Shown here in pieces: positions 24,379-33,096 of a stretch of 52,801 nt of DNA. Location: assembly GCA_023410595.1 (NCBI GenBank), contig JAEYPO010000023.1, positions 1 to 52,801 of the forward strand, written 5' to 3'. The stretch is from Bacillota bacterium (GTDB lineage Bacteria > Bacillota > Clostridia > Christensenellales > SZUA-584). Each line of letters opens with the position of its first letter. Position 1 is the first letter of the stretch. Both the position numbers and the translations under genes were made by a program. The notes beneath the pieces were generated by a model. That model was given only the letters and a program-made list of their open reading frames with translations. It was not told where the DNA came from and did not search any database.

Positions 24379-25245
24379 ATGGAATACCGCGTCAAAGAGA
24401 TACAGTGCAGCTGTGCGCTTCATTATCATAACTCCAGATGGCTGCCGTTCAAATATGACATAAACGTGTATAGGGGCTGCGCGCACCGGTGCATATATTG
24501 TTACGCTCTTTACTCGCATGAATACATACAGGGCGGCAGCTTTTACAACGAGATATACGCGAAGGTAAACATTGCTGACGCGCTGAAACGCGAGCTGCCC
24601 AAATTCTCAAGGGAGCAGGTGAACCTCGGCGGCGTAACGGACAGCTACCAGCCCGCGGAGAGGGATTACCGCCTTATGCCGCAAGTGCTCGAGCTGCTGG
24701 CGCGCTTTAAGGTGCCGGTATCTCTTTGCACAAAATCTGCGCTTATACTGCGGGATATTGAGCTGCTTAAAAGCGTTAATGAAGCGGGCGGACTTATGAG
24801 CGCGTTTACCGTTACGACTATGGATAAGACGGCAGCAAGGCTATTAGAGCCGGGCGCGCCGCCTCCGCATGAGCGTATGGCCGCGGTCAGTGAGATAAAA
24901 AAGGAGGGCATCATCTGCGGCGTACACCTGATGCCCATTATACCGTATATAAACAGCGGCGAGCGCAGCATAGAAGCGCTGATGAGCGCGGCTAAGGACG
25001 CGGGCGCTGATTACGTGCTCACAGGAGCGCTTAACACAAAGAACAGCACGTTTTTTGAAAGCGTGCGGCAGAGCTTTCCGGGCGATTATGGCAGGATACG
25101 GGAACTATACGCCGATAAAAAAGCCTATAAGGAATACAGGGAAGACCTTGGGGAGATTATAGCGCGCGCAAGAAAGAGGTACGGAATGCCGGCGTACGCG
25201 AGCATGCCCCACAGGCGCGAAGCGACTCAGATGTCGTTCCTGTAA
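24379..25245 (+). CDS. SPL-family radical SAM protein
   Basis: The 288-residue protein has the cluster-binding motif YRGCAHRCIYCYAL (C-x3-C-x2-C, about residues 33-40), preceded by NVYRGC as in the spore-photoproduct-lyase-like family. The partial TIM-barrel follows (LGGVTDSYQPAERDYRLMPQVLELLARF, then VTTMDKTAARLLEPGAPPPHERMAA). It lacks the length and DNA-binding features of true SplB, so the substrate is unknown. The ATG has no clear Shine-Dalgarno; the gene follows DUF1667 by 15 bp and may be read through from it. Confidence 0.85.
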   Translation: MEYRVKEIQCSCALHYHNSRWLPFKYDINVYRGCAHRCIYCYALYSHEYIQGGSFYNEIYAKVNIADALKRELPKFSREQVNLGGVTDSYQPAERDYRLMPQVLELLARFKVPVSLCTKSALILRDIELLKSVNEAGGLMSAFTVTTMDKTAARLLEPGAPPPHERMAAVSEIKKEGIICGVHLMPIIPYINSGERSIEALMSAAKDAGADYVLTGALNTKNSTFFESVRQSFPGDYGRIRELYADKKAYKEYREDLGEIIARARKRYGMPAYASMPHRREATQMSFL

Positions 25246-25253
25246 GAGGGTAT

Positions 25254-25760
25254 ATGTATAATGTGTTCAGACCTGCGCAAATGCAGGACTATCCGGCTGT
25301 CGCCGAAATATTCAGGCAGGCGATAAACGATATGTGCTCCCGCGGAATAATGCAGTGGGACGAAGAATACCCCAACGAAGAGCGCCTTAAAGCCGATATA
25401 GAAGCGCGGCACATGTACGTGCTCGTTTGCGGCAGTGAGGCGGTCTCGGCGGCGGTTATAAGCAGCGAGCAGGACGAGGAATACAAAAACGGCCGTTGGA
25501 AGTACAGCGAAGGAAACATTGCGGCGCTCCACCGTTTGTGCGTCCATCCCGCTCACCAGCGCAAAGGGTACGGACGGGAGACGGTGCTGCACGCCGAACA
25601 GAGAATGAGGCAAATGAGTTATACCGCCGTGCGCCTCGACGCATTTTCACAAAACCCTTCCGCGCTGAAGCTGTATGAAGGGCTCGGATATGAGCGCGCA
25701 GGCGAGGTAATGTTTCGCAAGGGTAAGTTCTTTCTGTATGAAAAGCCGCTGCGGGAATGA
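25254..25760 (+). CDS. GNAT-family N-acetyltransferase
   Basis: The 168-residue acetyl-CoA-dependent transferase has the acetyl-CoA-binding motif A VHPAHQRKGYGRETVLHAEQ (Q-x-x-G-x-G) and motif B MSYTAVRLDAFSQNPSALKLYEGLGYERAGEVMFRKG. The N-terminal half has EIFRQAINDMCSRGIMQWDEEYP. The acceptor is not deducible. It starts 8 bp after the radical SAM stop, probably in the same transcript. Its last 140 bp are overlapped antisense by a possible small membrane-protein frame. Confidence 0.87.
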   Translation: MYNVFRPAQMQDYPAVAEIFRQAINDMCSRGIMQWDEEYPNEERLKADIEARHMYVLVCGSEAVSAAVISSEQDEEYKNGRWKYSEGNIAALHRLCVHPAHQRKGYGRETVLHAEQRMRQMSYTAVRLDAFSQNPSALKLYEGLGYERAGEVMFRKGKFFLYEKPLRE

Positions 25761-25876
25761 ACCGAGCGCCTTCTTTCTTCTTTTTTCTCAAAAGCGACAA
25801 GAGATGCGCAAAATGCCCCGAACAGCAATAGTGCCCCCGCGATTATTGGAACCGAGACAATTATCCTTTCCCACAT
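25619..25876 (-). CDS. Possible small single-TM protein overlapping the GNAT gene
   Basis: A minus-strand frame with a strong ribosome site (GGAGG, 8 nt before the ATG at 25876) encodes MWERIIVSVPIIAGALLLFG and more hydrophobic residues, then a basic stretch (EKKEERRRSVHSRSG). Total length is 85 residues. The first 40 residues look like a real TM mini-protein. The rest runs antisense through the GNAT 3' end and looks non-native. It could be a true gene whose stop is only met inside its neighbour, or chance. Confidence 0.3.
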   Translation of the reverse strand: MWERIIVSVPIIAGALLLFGAFCASLVAFEKKEERRRSVHSRSGFSYRKNLPLRNITSPARSYPSPSYSFSAEGFCENASRRTAV

Positions 25877-25970
25877 AAAGCACACCTCCAATAGAAACTA
25901 TGTTCATATTACAGGAAGACATGTACGTAAAAACGTACAACAAATTGGGCGAATAGTATATGATAAATCG

Positions 25971-25999
25971 AAAAAAATACGCCCTTTAAGGGCGTATTT
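25971..25999 (-). terminator. Terminator of glnA
   Basis: A 12-bp stem AAATACGCCCTT/AAGGGCGTATTT with a minimal loop is followed on the minus strand by a T run. It begins 47 bp after the glnA stop. Confidence 0.85.
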
Positions 26000-26045
26000 A
26001 TCAAAACATTAATTACTACTATATTCGATTACTTATATTGTGATA

Positions 26046-27377
26046 TTAATATTTAGTCAGGTACTGATTGATCTCCCACGGGTGCACCGTTATTTTGTAG
26101 TCGTCCCATTCTCTGTTCTTAAATTCGTAATACATATTGAATATGTGCTCTCCCAGCGTCTGCTTCACTAGCGGATCCGCCTTGAAAAGCTCAAGCGCAT
26201 CGCTAAGGCTGCCCGGCAGGCTTGATATGCCTAGTTCCTTCATTTCCACTTTAGTCATCTCATATATATTCCTGTTAACAGGCGGCGGAGGCGTAAGGTT
26301 TCTCTTTATGCCGTCAAGGCCGGACGCGAGCATAAGCGCTATTGCGAGGTACGGATTAGCTGCCGGGTCAGGATTTCTTAGCTCCACTCTCGTGCCGGAG
26401 CCGCGCGAGGCGGGTATGCGGATAAGCGGGCTTCTGTTCTTTGCCGACCAGGCTATATAGCAGGGCGCTTCGTAGCCGGGAACGAGCCTCTTATAAGAGT
26501 TTACTATAGGGTTCGTTACTGCGGCTATTGACTTCGCGTGCTCCATGACGCCCGCTATGTAGTTGTATGCTACTTTTGAAAGCCCGAGCTCGCCGTTTTT
26601 ATCGTAGAACGCGTTGCCGTTATTTGTACAAAGCGACTGGTTCACGTGCATGCCGCTGCCATTGATGCCGAATATCGGTTTGGGCATGAACGTGGCATAA
26701 AGGCCGTGGCGGGCGGCAATGCTCTTGACGACTATCTTAAAAGTCATGATGCTGTCGGCGGTAGCGAGCGCGTCTTTATATTTGAAGTCTATCTCGTGCT
26801 GGCCTTGTGCAACTTCGTGATGAGAGGCTTCTATCTCAAACCCCATATCTTCGAGCATAAGGCAGATATCGCGGCGAGCGTCTTCGCCCTTGTCTATAGG
26901 CGCGAGGTCGAAATAGCCGCCCTCGTCCTGCGTTATCGTGGTCGGCTTGCCTTCGGCGTCGGTATGGAACAGGAAGAACTCGCACTCGGGGCCGACGTTC
27001 ATCGTATATCCCATCTTCGCCGCTTCGGCGAGCACGCGTCGCAGCGCATACCTTGGGCAGCCCTCATATGGCTCTCCGTCAGTTGTATATACGTCGCATA
27101 TCAGCCTTGCAACCTTTCCCTGCTGCGGCCTCCATGGGAATATTTCAAACGTATCAGCATCAGGTTTTAACAGCATATCTGATTCCTCGATACGGGCGAA
27201 ACCGTCGATGGACGACCCGTCGAACATGCAGCCTTCTTCAAGGACCCTTGGGAGCTGCTTTGACGTTATCGCTACGTTTTTCAAAATACCGAAAACGTCA
27301 GTAAACTGAAGCCTTACAAACTTAACGTCGTTCTCTTCAACAAGTTTAAGCACTTCCTTATTTGTATATTTCGCCAT
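26046..27377 (-). CDS. glnA: Glutamine synthetase, type I-alpha
   Basis: Makes glutamine from glutamate, ammonia and ATP as a dodecamer. The 443-residue length and absence of the adenylylation Tyr segment (the region reads NIYEMTKVEMKELGISSLPGSL) place it in the feedback-regulated GSI-alpha group. MFDGSSIDGF, PKPIFGINGSGMHVNQSL and NPIVNSYKRLVPGYEAP are catalytic-core signatures. GAGGTAG precedes the ATG. It is monocistronic with its own terminator. With amt-glnB at 6-7.7 kb it makes up the window's ammonium-assimilation set. I could not identify a GlnR box with confidence. Confidence 0.97.
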   Translation of the reverse strand: MAKYTNKEVLKLVEENDVKFVRLQFTDVFGILKNVAITSKQLPRVLEEGCMFDGSSIDGFARIEESDMLLKPDADTFEIFPWRPQQGKVARLICDVYTTDGEPYEGCPRYALRRVLAEAAKMGYTMNVGPECEFFLFHTDAEGKPTTITQDEGGYFDLAPIDKGEDARRDICLMLEDMGFEIEASHHEVAQGQHEIDFKYKDALATADSIMTFKIVVKSIAARHGLYATFMPKPIFGINGSGMHVNQSLCTNNGNAFYDKNGELGLSKVAYNYIAGVMEHAKSIAAVTNPIVNSYKRLVPGYEAPCYIAWSAKNRSPLIRIPASRGSGTRVELRNPDPAANPYLAIALMLASGLDGIKRNLTPPPPVNRNIYEMTKVEMKELGISSLPGSLSDALELFKADPLVKQTLGEHIFNMYYEFKNREWDDYKITVHPWEINQYLTKY

Positions 27378-27572
27378 TATATCTACCTCTCATATGAAAA
27401 ATAATTGCACACTGCTTGTTATAATAAAAAAGATGCCAAACAGAGCAACACAAGCTGCCAATCCTGACATCATCGTCTTAATATACTATTATAACTCACA
27501 ATACCATAATGAGGATTGCGGCGCAATACTTTTTTAAAATTTAATGAACAAGAAACAATACTGGCTGATATA

Positions 27573-27581
27573 TGTTATAAT
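27573..27581 (+). promoter_or_regulatory. Extended -10 promoter of mrdA
   Basis: TG-T-TATAAT (extended -10, 27573-27581) lies 37 bp before the chosen ATG. No good -35 hexamer is seen at the usual distance, which fits an extended -10 promoter. Confidence 0.5.
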
Positions 27582-27617
27582 ACAGACGGATGGTGGAATA
27601 ATCACTGGAGCTTTCTT

Positions 27618-30200
27618 ATGAATATCAGTACCCGTAACAGGTTAATTATATTCGGGGCCGTATTGATAGGCCTGTTTGCCATACTCTTCATACAGCTTAT
27701 AAAGCTTACGCTCGTTAAAGGAGCGGATTATGCGGCGGAGGCAAACGAGAAAAGAACGGCGACCATAACTATAGCGGGCGCGCGGGGCAGCATACTTGAC
27801 AGGAACGGTCTGCCGCTCGCGTACGACCAGAAATCCTACAACGTGGAATTTTACAGGGACCCTAATAAAAGCTCAACGGCGGACAGGGCTTTCTATACGG
27901 GCGTCATTATGAAAACTATAGACCTTGTCGAGAAGAACGGCGGAGAAACCATAGATACGTTCGCCATCAAATATAACGCCGAAACGGGCGTGTACGATTT
28001 CGACTGGGGCGACATTTCGGCTGAAGCCAAGACGAAGCGAGAAGAAAACTGGCGCAAAAACATGTACGTAAATACCGACCCCCAGATGACTCCGGAGCAG
28101 ATATATATCTATCTGCGCGACAAATACCAGGTGCCTACAGAGCTGGGCTATGACGAAGCGCGCAAGATACTTTCCATATGGCAGGAAGTCCAGCTTGCGT
28201 CCTGGGTCGCGTTCGATCCCGTGACGGTAGCGTATAACGTAAACATTCAGACGGTTGCCGAGATAGAGACGCACGGCGTAGAGCTTTCGGGCATGAACAT
28301 AGAGGAGAGCACGACGCGCGTTTACCCGCGCGGAACGCTGGCCGCGCATTTGCTGGGTTATCTTGGCAGGATGACCGACACCGAAACGATCAAGGATATG
28401 AAAGAAAAGGGGTATGAACAGGACGACCTACTGGGCATAACGGGCCTTGAGTATTCCATGGAGGAGTACCTTACGGGCAACAGCACGGAGAGGCAGGGCA
28501 AAAAGGTCGTCGAAGTGGACAATATGGCGGTCATACAGAACGTGCTTTCCTCAACTGACCCCAAACAGGGCTACAACGTAATAACGACCATTGACGTTCC
28601 GCTTCAGCAGGCCGCCGAGGAAGCGCTCGCAAAGCGGATACCCGAGATGAGGCAGGAACAGATAAAGGCCTTTGATAAGGATGAGGAGGGCGATTACAAA
28701 AGAGACAACGTCGACATAAACAAAGTAAAGCTGGCGGACCAGGGAGCCGCGGTCGTAATAGACGTAAACACCGGTGATGTACTCGCGTCAGCGAGCTACC
28801 CGACATACGACCCGAACCTGTTTATTAAGGGCATGACGGAGGAAGAATACGAAGCGCTCGGGTTTAAGGATAAGGAACTTGCGCCGCTTTTGAACAGGGC
28901 GGTATCCAGCCGGGGCATACCCGGTTCAGTATTCAAGATGGTCACCAGCCTCGCGGCGCTTATGGAAGGCAAGACGACGCTCGAAGAACGGATAACCGAT
29001 ATGGGCGAGTATACTGCCATACTTAAACCGAATTCCGGCGGGCACGGGCCGAAGTGCTGGGTAAAGAACCCATCCAATCATAAAGACCAGACGATAGTCG
29101 AAGGGCTCATGAACAGCTGCGACTACTATTTTTACACACTGGCGAACAGGCTTGGTATAGACCTGCTAAATAAGTGGGGGGAGATTTACGGGCTTACGGA
29201 CAAGACGGGAATAGAGCTGCCAGGCGAGGCGGTAGGGCAGATAGGCGGCCCGCAGGTGGTTTACGACCCCGCAAAATCTTTAAAAGAGCAGAAATCTTCG
29301 CTGCCGTATCTTGTAAAATACAGTGAAAAGTATGGGCTTATAACCGCGCTTAAGAAGATAGCGAGTGAGCGCGGCGTCGAATACGACGATCAGACGATAA
29401 GCGACACGGCCGACGCACTTATCGCTCTTGCGGGCATCGATTGGGGTGAGGACTCAACCGACAAGCAGATATTGAAAGATAAGGACGGCAGAGCGATGGG
29501 CGATTATATCCGCAGCGTTCTGCAAGACAAGATGGATATACCGGTAAGGGTCTCGGCCGCCAACGGCTGGAGCCAGAGGTTATCCCCGATAATCGGTCAG
29601 CTTATATGGACGCCGTACATGACGATAACGTCGGGCATAGGGCAGGGCGTAGTGCTCGTAACGCCTATGGCTGTGGCGCGCTACGTCGCCTCGATAGTAA
29701 ACGGCGGAACGGTATATGAGACGCATCTCGTCGACAAGGTCGTCGACCAAAACGGGCAGGTTGTGTTCGAGCAGCAGCCGGAGGTATACGGCACGCTGGG
29801 CGCGCCTCAGGAATACCTTGACAGGATAATGAAAGGCATGGGTGACGTCGTCACCGCCGAGGACGGTACTGCAAGGAAATATTTTAAAGACTTCAAATAC
29901 AAGCACTACATAGGCGGCAAGACGGGCACGGCGGAGGTAACCGAGGTCGACCTTGAGAACAACAGCTGGTTCGTATGCTTCGCGCCGTATAAAACGACCG
30001 AGAATCCCGAGAAAGCTTTCCCCATTTACGACGGCCCTGACGTAAAGCCGGAAATAGCGGTCGTAGTATACGTGCCGCACGGATTATCAGGAGGCCTCTC
30101 GTCGTATATAGCGCAGGACATCGTCGAGTTTTACCTTGACCGCGAGCAGAAGACCGCGGAGCAAAAGATACCGGCGACTGATTCGCTCATAACAAACTGA
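27618..30200 (+). CDS. mrdA: Penicillin-binding protein 2 (class B transpeptidase)
   Basis: The 860-residue cell-wall transpeptidase is anchored by one N-terminal TM helix (LIIFGAVLIGLFAILFIQLI). The pedestal domain starts with ARGSILDRNGLPLAYDQ. Active-site motifs: SVFK (S-x-x-K) in SRGIPGSVFKMVTSL, SCD (S-x-N variant with D) in MNSCDYYFY, and KTG in GGKTGTAEV. The protein is about 200 residues longer than E. coli PBP2, with long insertions between motifs. The ATG at 27618 has GGAG 8 nt upstream; the in-frame upstream extension (from 27516) crosses the promoter and is rejected. It is followed by minCDE, the elongasome-division arrangement common in Clostridia, but mreBCD is not here. Confidence 0.93.
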   Translation: MNISTRNRLIIFGAVLIGLFAILFIQLIKLTLVKGADYAAEANEKRTATITIAGARGSILDRNGLPLAYDQKSYNVEFYRDPNKSSTADRAFYTGVIMKTIDLVEKNGGETIDTFAIKYNAETGVYDFDWGDISAEAKTKREENWRKNMYVNTDPQMTPEQIYIYLRDKYQVPTELGYDEARKILSIWQEVQLASWVAFDPVTVAYNVNIQTVAEIETHGVELSGMNIEESTTRVYPRGTLAAHLLGYLGRMTDTETIKDMKEKGYEQDDLLGITGLEYSMEEYLTGNSTERQGKKVVEVDNMAVIQNVLSSTDPKQGYNVITTIDVPLQQAAEEALAKRIPEMRQEQIKAFDKDEEGDYKRDNVDINKVKLADQGAAVVIDVNTGDVLASASYPTYDPNLFIKGMTEEEYEALGFKDKELAPLLNRAVSSRGIPGSVFKMVTSLAALMEGKTTLEERITDMGEYTAILKPNSGGHGPKCWVKNPSNHKDQTIVEGLMNSCDYYFYTLANRLGIDLLNKWGEIYGLTDKTGIELPGEAVGQIGGPQVVYDPAKSLKEQKSSLPYLVKYSEKYGLITALKKIASERGVEYDDQTISDTADALIALAGIDWGEDSTDKQILKDKDGRAMGDYIRSVLQDKMDIPVRVSAANGWSQRLSPIIGQLIWTPYMTITSGIGQGVVLVTPMAVARYVASIVNGGTVYETHLVDKVVDQNGQVVFEQQPEVYGTLGAPQEYLDRIMKGMGDVVTAEDGTARKYFKDFKYKHYIGGKTGTAEVTEVDLENNSWFVCFAPYKTTENPEKAFPIYDGPDVKPEIAVVVYVPHGLSGGLSSYIAQDIVEFYLDREQKTAEQKIPATDSLITN

Positions 30201-30362
30201 TATTTTTCTGTCAAGCAGGAAAACGCGGTTTATTTGTAGAATTCTGTAGAACGTCTGTTTTTTTACCTGTAATATGCAGGTACTGTTAAAAAGAATACGT
30301 AAATGATTCCGAGGTTTTTAACCCGTAAGATTAAAGTATTTTGCGTGCATGGTGGGGGTATT

Positions 30363-31046
30363 ATGGGGATCAAGATCAAGGGGAAGACCGGAGGCTTGTT
30401 TGAAATCGAGATACAGCCACTGTCTTCCTATTCCGATATAAGGGAAGCTATACAGCAAAAGCTCGCAAGAAACAAGGACTTTTTCAACGGCGCGGGCGCG
30501 AAAGTACGCATATCGGGAAAGGCACTTTCTCAAGTCCAGAAAAAGGACCTGCGACGTTTGTTTCAGATGGACTATGACGTCACGGACGTTACTTTTGCCG
30601 ACGATGGGAAAGAACCGGAGAAGCGCAGCGTAGTCATAAAACGCGTAAATAACAACGACAAGCCGTGCGGCGATTACGTCAGCCTGGTATCGAGAAATTT
30701 CTTCAACGCCAAAAGTATATTCGTGACGCATACGCTTAGAAGCGGGCAGCGGATAGAGTGCGAAGGCGACGTGGTTATTTTAGGCGACGTCAACGACGGC
30801 GCGGAAGTCATTGCGGGCGGCAGCATAGCGGTTATGGGCAGCCTGCGCGGACTTGTCCATGCGGGAGCGACGGGCAGGAGCGACGTTGTGGTGGCCGCAA
30901 ACGCGCTTATGCCCAAACAGATGAGGATAAGCGGCAAGATAGCGATATTTCCCGAAGACAAGCCGTCGGAAATACCCGAGGTAGCTGAATACAAGCAAGG
31001 GAGCGTCGTTATAAGGCCGCTCAGGCCGCAGACGAGAGAATTATAA
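30363..31046 (+). CDS. minC: Septum site-determining protein MinC
   Basis: The inhibitor of FtsZ assembly has 227 residues. The N-terminal MinC domain (IKIKGKTGGLFEIEIQPLSSYSDIREAIQQKL) is followed by the right-handed beta-helix C-domain (HTLRSGQRIECEGDVVILGDVNDGAEVIAGGSIAVMGSLRGLVHAGA), which binds MinD. The ATG at 30363 follows GGTGGGGG; an upstream in-frame ATG at 30303 has no ribosome site. It lies 160 bp after mrdA and 111 bp before minD. Confidence 0.94.
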   Translation: MGIKIKGKTGGLFEIEIQPLSSYSDIREAIQQKLARNKDFFNGAGAKVRISGKALSQVQKKDLRRLFQMDYDVTDVTFADDGKEPEKRSVVIKRVNNNDKPCGDYVSLVSRNFFNAKSIFVTHTLRSGQRIECEGDVVILGDVNDGAEVIAGGSIAVMGSLRGLVHAGATGRSDVVVAANALMPKQMRISGKIAIFPEDKPSEIPEVAEYKQGSVVIRPLRPQTREL

Positions 31047-31157
31047 ACTTTACTGTTTTTCTGGAGATATACATGTATTTTTAAAAAAAGTTTTAGAGCA
31101 ATAATATAAAGCAAATTATAAAGCACTTATGGCAAGAAATATTGGGGGGGATGCATC

Positions 31158-31949
31158 ATGGAGAACGTAATAGTCATCACATCAGGCAAGGGAGGCGTCG
31201 GCAAGACGACGACCGTTGCCAACCTGGGGACAGGCCTTGCGCGCGAGGGCAAAAAGGTGGTATTGATCGACACCGATATCGGACTTAGAAACCTTGACGT
31301 TGTTCTGGGGCTGGAAAACAGGATCGTATACGACCTCGTGGACGTCGTGGAGGGAACATGCAAAATAAAACAGGCGCTGATACGCGACAAGAGGTACGAG
31401 GGGCTGTGTTTGCTTCCGGCGGCACAGACGCGGGACAAGATGGCGGTCAAGCCGGAACAGATGAAAATAGTGGTGGAGGAGCTCGAGAAGGAGTTCGACT
31501 ATATACTCATAGACTGCCCGGCCGGTATTGAACAGGGCTTTAGAAACGCTGTAGCGGGCGCAAAGGCGGCCATAGTCGTAACGGTGCCCGAAGTTTCCGC
31601 GGTCAGGGACGCCGACAGAATAATCGGTTTGCTTTCCGCGAACGGCATCGATGATTGCCGGCTGCTCGTAAACAGGCTTAGGCCCGACCTTGTAAAGCGC
31701 GGTGACATGCTTGCGCTGGACGACACGCTCGACATACTCGGCATAGAACTTATAGGCGTGGTGCCCGAAGATGAAAGGGTACTTAAGTCTTCCAACCTCG
31801 GCGAGCCCGTTATAACGGACGACAAGGCCTTATCCGGCAGAGCATACCGAAACGTAACGAAACGGATACTCGGCGAGAAGGTGCCGCTCCTCAACCTGGA
31901 AGCCGACGGCGGGTTCCCGTTCTTCAAACGGCTTTTCGGAAAGAAATAG
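31158..31949 (+). CDS. minD: Septum site-determining ATPase MinD
   Basis: The membrane-cycling ParA/MinD ATPase has 263 residues. It has the deviant Walker A SGKGGVGKTTT, switch I DTDIGLRNLDVVLGLENR, Walker B DYILIDCPAGIEQ, and a C-terminal amphipathic membrane-targeting end (FPFFKRLFGKK). It recruits MinC to the membrane and is displaced by MinE. The ATG has a G-rich ribosome site. MinE follows after 13 bp. Confidence 0.97.
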   Translation: MENVIVITSGKGGVGKTTTVANLGTGLAREGKKVVLIDTDIGLRNLDVVLGLENRIVYDLVDVVEGTCKIKQALIRDKRYEGLCLLPAAQTRDKMAVKPEQMKIVVEELEKEFDYILIDCPAGIEQGFRNAVAGAKAAIVVTVPEVSAVRDADRIIGLLSANGIDDCRLLVNRLRPDLVKRGDMLALDDTLDILGIELIGVVPEDERVLKSSNLGEPVITDDKALSGRAYRNVTKRILGEKVPLLNLEADGGFPFFKRLFGKK

Positions 31950-31962
31950 GAGGAGGAGCATT

Positions 31963-32244
31963 ATGCGTATTGGAAAGAAGGGTTCCAGCGGGGTAGCAAA
32001 AGAGCGCTTAAAGCTTGTGCTGATACACGACAGGGCGGGGACGTCCCCCTCCAGCGATCTTATAGAGAAGCTGAAGCGGGAGATACTTATCGTAATAAAC
32101 AAGTATTTTGAAGTAAGCGAAAGTGACTTCGACGTAGAGATCAATAGCTCGTCAAGCGCAAACAACAACGTATCGGGAGAGACGAGGCTTACGGCTAACG
32201 TGCCGATAAGGAGCGTACGGAATTTAGGGAGAAACATCTACTGA
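31963..32244 (+). CDS. minE: Cell division topological specificity factor MinE
   Basis: The 93-residue MinD ATPase activator has RLKLVLIHDRAGTSPSSDLIEKLKREILIVINKYFEV, carrying the anti-MinCD helix/strand, followed by the topological domain ending RLTANVPIRSVRNLG. AGGAGGAGC lies upstream. Presence of MinE implies pole-to-pole oscillation, while a DivIVA is also encoded at 51.5 kb. The last 21 bp overlap the convergent gene's 3' end. Confidence 0.95.
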   Translation: MRIGKKGSSGVAKERLKLVLIHDRAGTSPSSDLIEKLKREILIVINKYFEVSESDFDVEINSSSSANNNVSGETRLTANVPIRSVRNLGRNIY

Positions 32245-32964
32245 TTCCGTTGGCTGGAATTTTTTTACCAGCTCGTCGACCCATACGCGATTGGGGCCTT
32301 CTATTATAGAGAACGGCTCCGAGTTTTGAGTACTGTTGTTTTCAAACAGCAGTATTTTTACGCCTTTGCGCGTCTGGCCGCCCGCGACCTGAAGATAAAA
32401 AAGAGCGTACGGCAGGAATCCTTCCTTATATACTATCAGCGAGACTTCACCCCAGGGCTTGGGTATAATACTGTCAAATCTCGAATCGCGTATTACCGGC
32501 ACTTCTATTATACCGGTGTTCCCGCTCTCGTCTGTCGCGTATGTCTTGCCCGTTTCCATAATCACTACCTTTGCTCCCGATATAGGGGTCTCAGTATACC
32601 CTTCCGTAACATTTACAGTCAGTTTAGCGATTTCCGACGTGTTGAAAGACAGTGCCGCTATAGAGCCGCCGTCTGACAGTAAAACCGTCATCATAACGGC
32701 GCCTGCCAGTAGCAGTACGGAAACGGTGATTGCCGCCGCCAGAGAACGCCTGCCGCCCTGTGCTATGCGCACGCCCGAACCGCCGGCGGGCTTGCGTGCG
32801 CGTGGTGGTGTAAATGCGGGTTCCCCAGCAAGTCGTGAGGCTTGATGGGGTATAAATGAGCTTGCAGCGCCGATTCGTGCGGTATGTTCGGACGCCTTTG
32901 GGGCAGCGGCTGGAGACTTTCCGAAAAACCAGACGCTTTTTGACGTATTGTTTTTGTTATCCAT
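32224..32964 (-). CDS. Hypothetical membrane-anchored protein with a repeat-derived N-terminal segment
   Basis: The 246-residue protein has a basic, Ala/Pro-rich cytoplasmic region (1-72), one TM helix (LAAAITVSVLLLAGAVMMTVLL) and an extracellular domain. The latter contains a carboxypeptidase-regulatory/Cna-B-like beta-sandwich: LTVNVTEGYTETPISGAKVVIMETGKTYATDESGNTGIIEVPV. Residues FIPHQASRLAGEPAF of the cytoplasmic part are encoded by a copy of the 40-bp palindromic repeat found tandemly at 51.3 kb. It converges on minE with a 21-bp overlap. Function unknown; it may be an envelope protein tied to the neighbouring division genes only by position. Confidence 0.7.
   Translation of the reverse strand: MDNKNNTSKSVWFFGKSPAAAPKASEHTARIGAASSFIPHQASRLAGEPAFTPPRARKPAGGSGVRIAQGGRRSLAAAITVSVLLLAGAVMMTVLLSDGGSIAALSFNTSEIAKLTVNVTEGYTETPISGAKVVIMETGKTYATDESGNTGIIEVPVIRDSRFDSIIPKPWGEVSLIVYKEGFLPYALFYLQVAGGQTRKGVKILLFENNSTQNSEPFSIIEGPNRVWVDELVKKFQPTESVDVSP
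32816..32857. repeat. In-frame copy of the 40-bp palindromic repeat
   Basis: The palindrome CCCCAGCAAG...CTTGATGGGG with flanks GGGTT and TATAAAT matches copies B and C of the array at 51295-51374 in nearly every base. Here it lies in the coding region of the 32224-32964 gene and is read through without a stop. A weaker resemblance just upstream (around 32775-32815) may be a decayed second copy. Confidence 0.8.
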
Positions 32965-33029
32965 GCGATCACCTCAACAATATATATGCAAAATGAGGGA
33001 GACATTTTCGCTTGCATAACAAATAATAA

Positions 33030-33058
33030 TGGAAAGGCAGGGAAAAAAGAGATATAAT
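33030..33058 (+). promoter_or_regulatory. Probable promoter of pgi
   Basis: A perfect TATAAT (33053-33058) has a weak -35 (TGGAAA at 33030-33035) with 17-bp spacing. It lies 38 bp before the pgi start. Confidence 0.45.
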
Positions 33059-33096
33059 TGCATTAAACTATACGGCAAAGAGGTCAGGAGATTTTT

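Noticed and set aside
27516..27617. 34-residue upstream extension of mrdA
   Set aside because: It crosses the extended -10 promoter and lacks a ribosome site. The ATG at 27618 has GGAG at 8 nt and gives a normal start before the TM helix.
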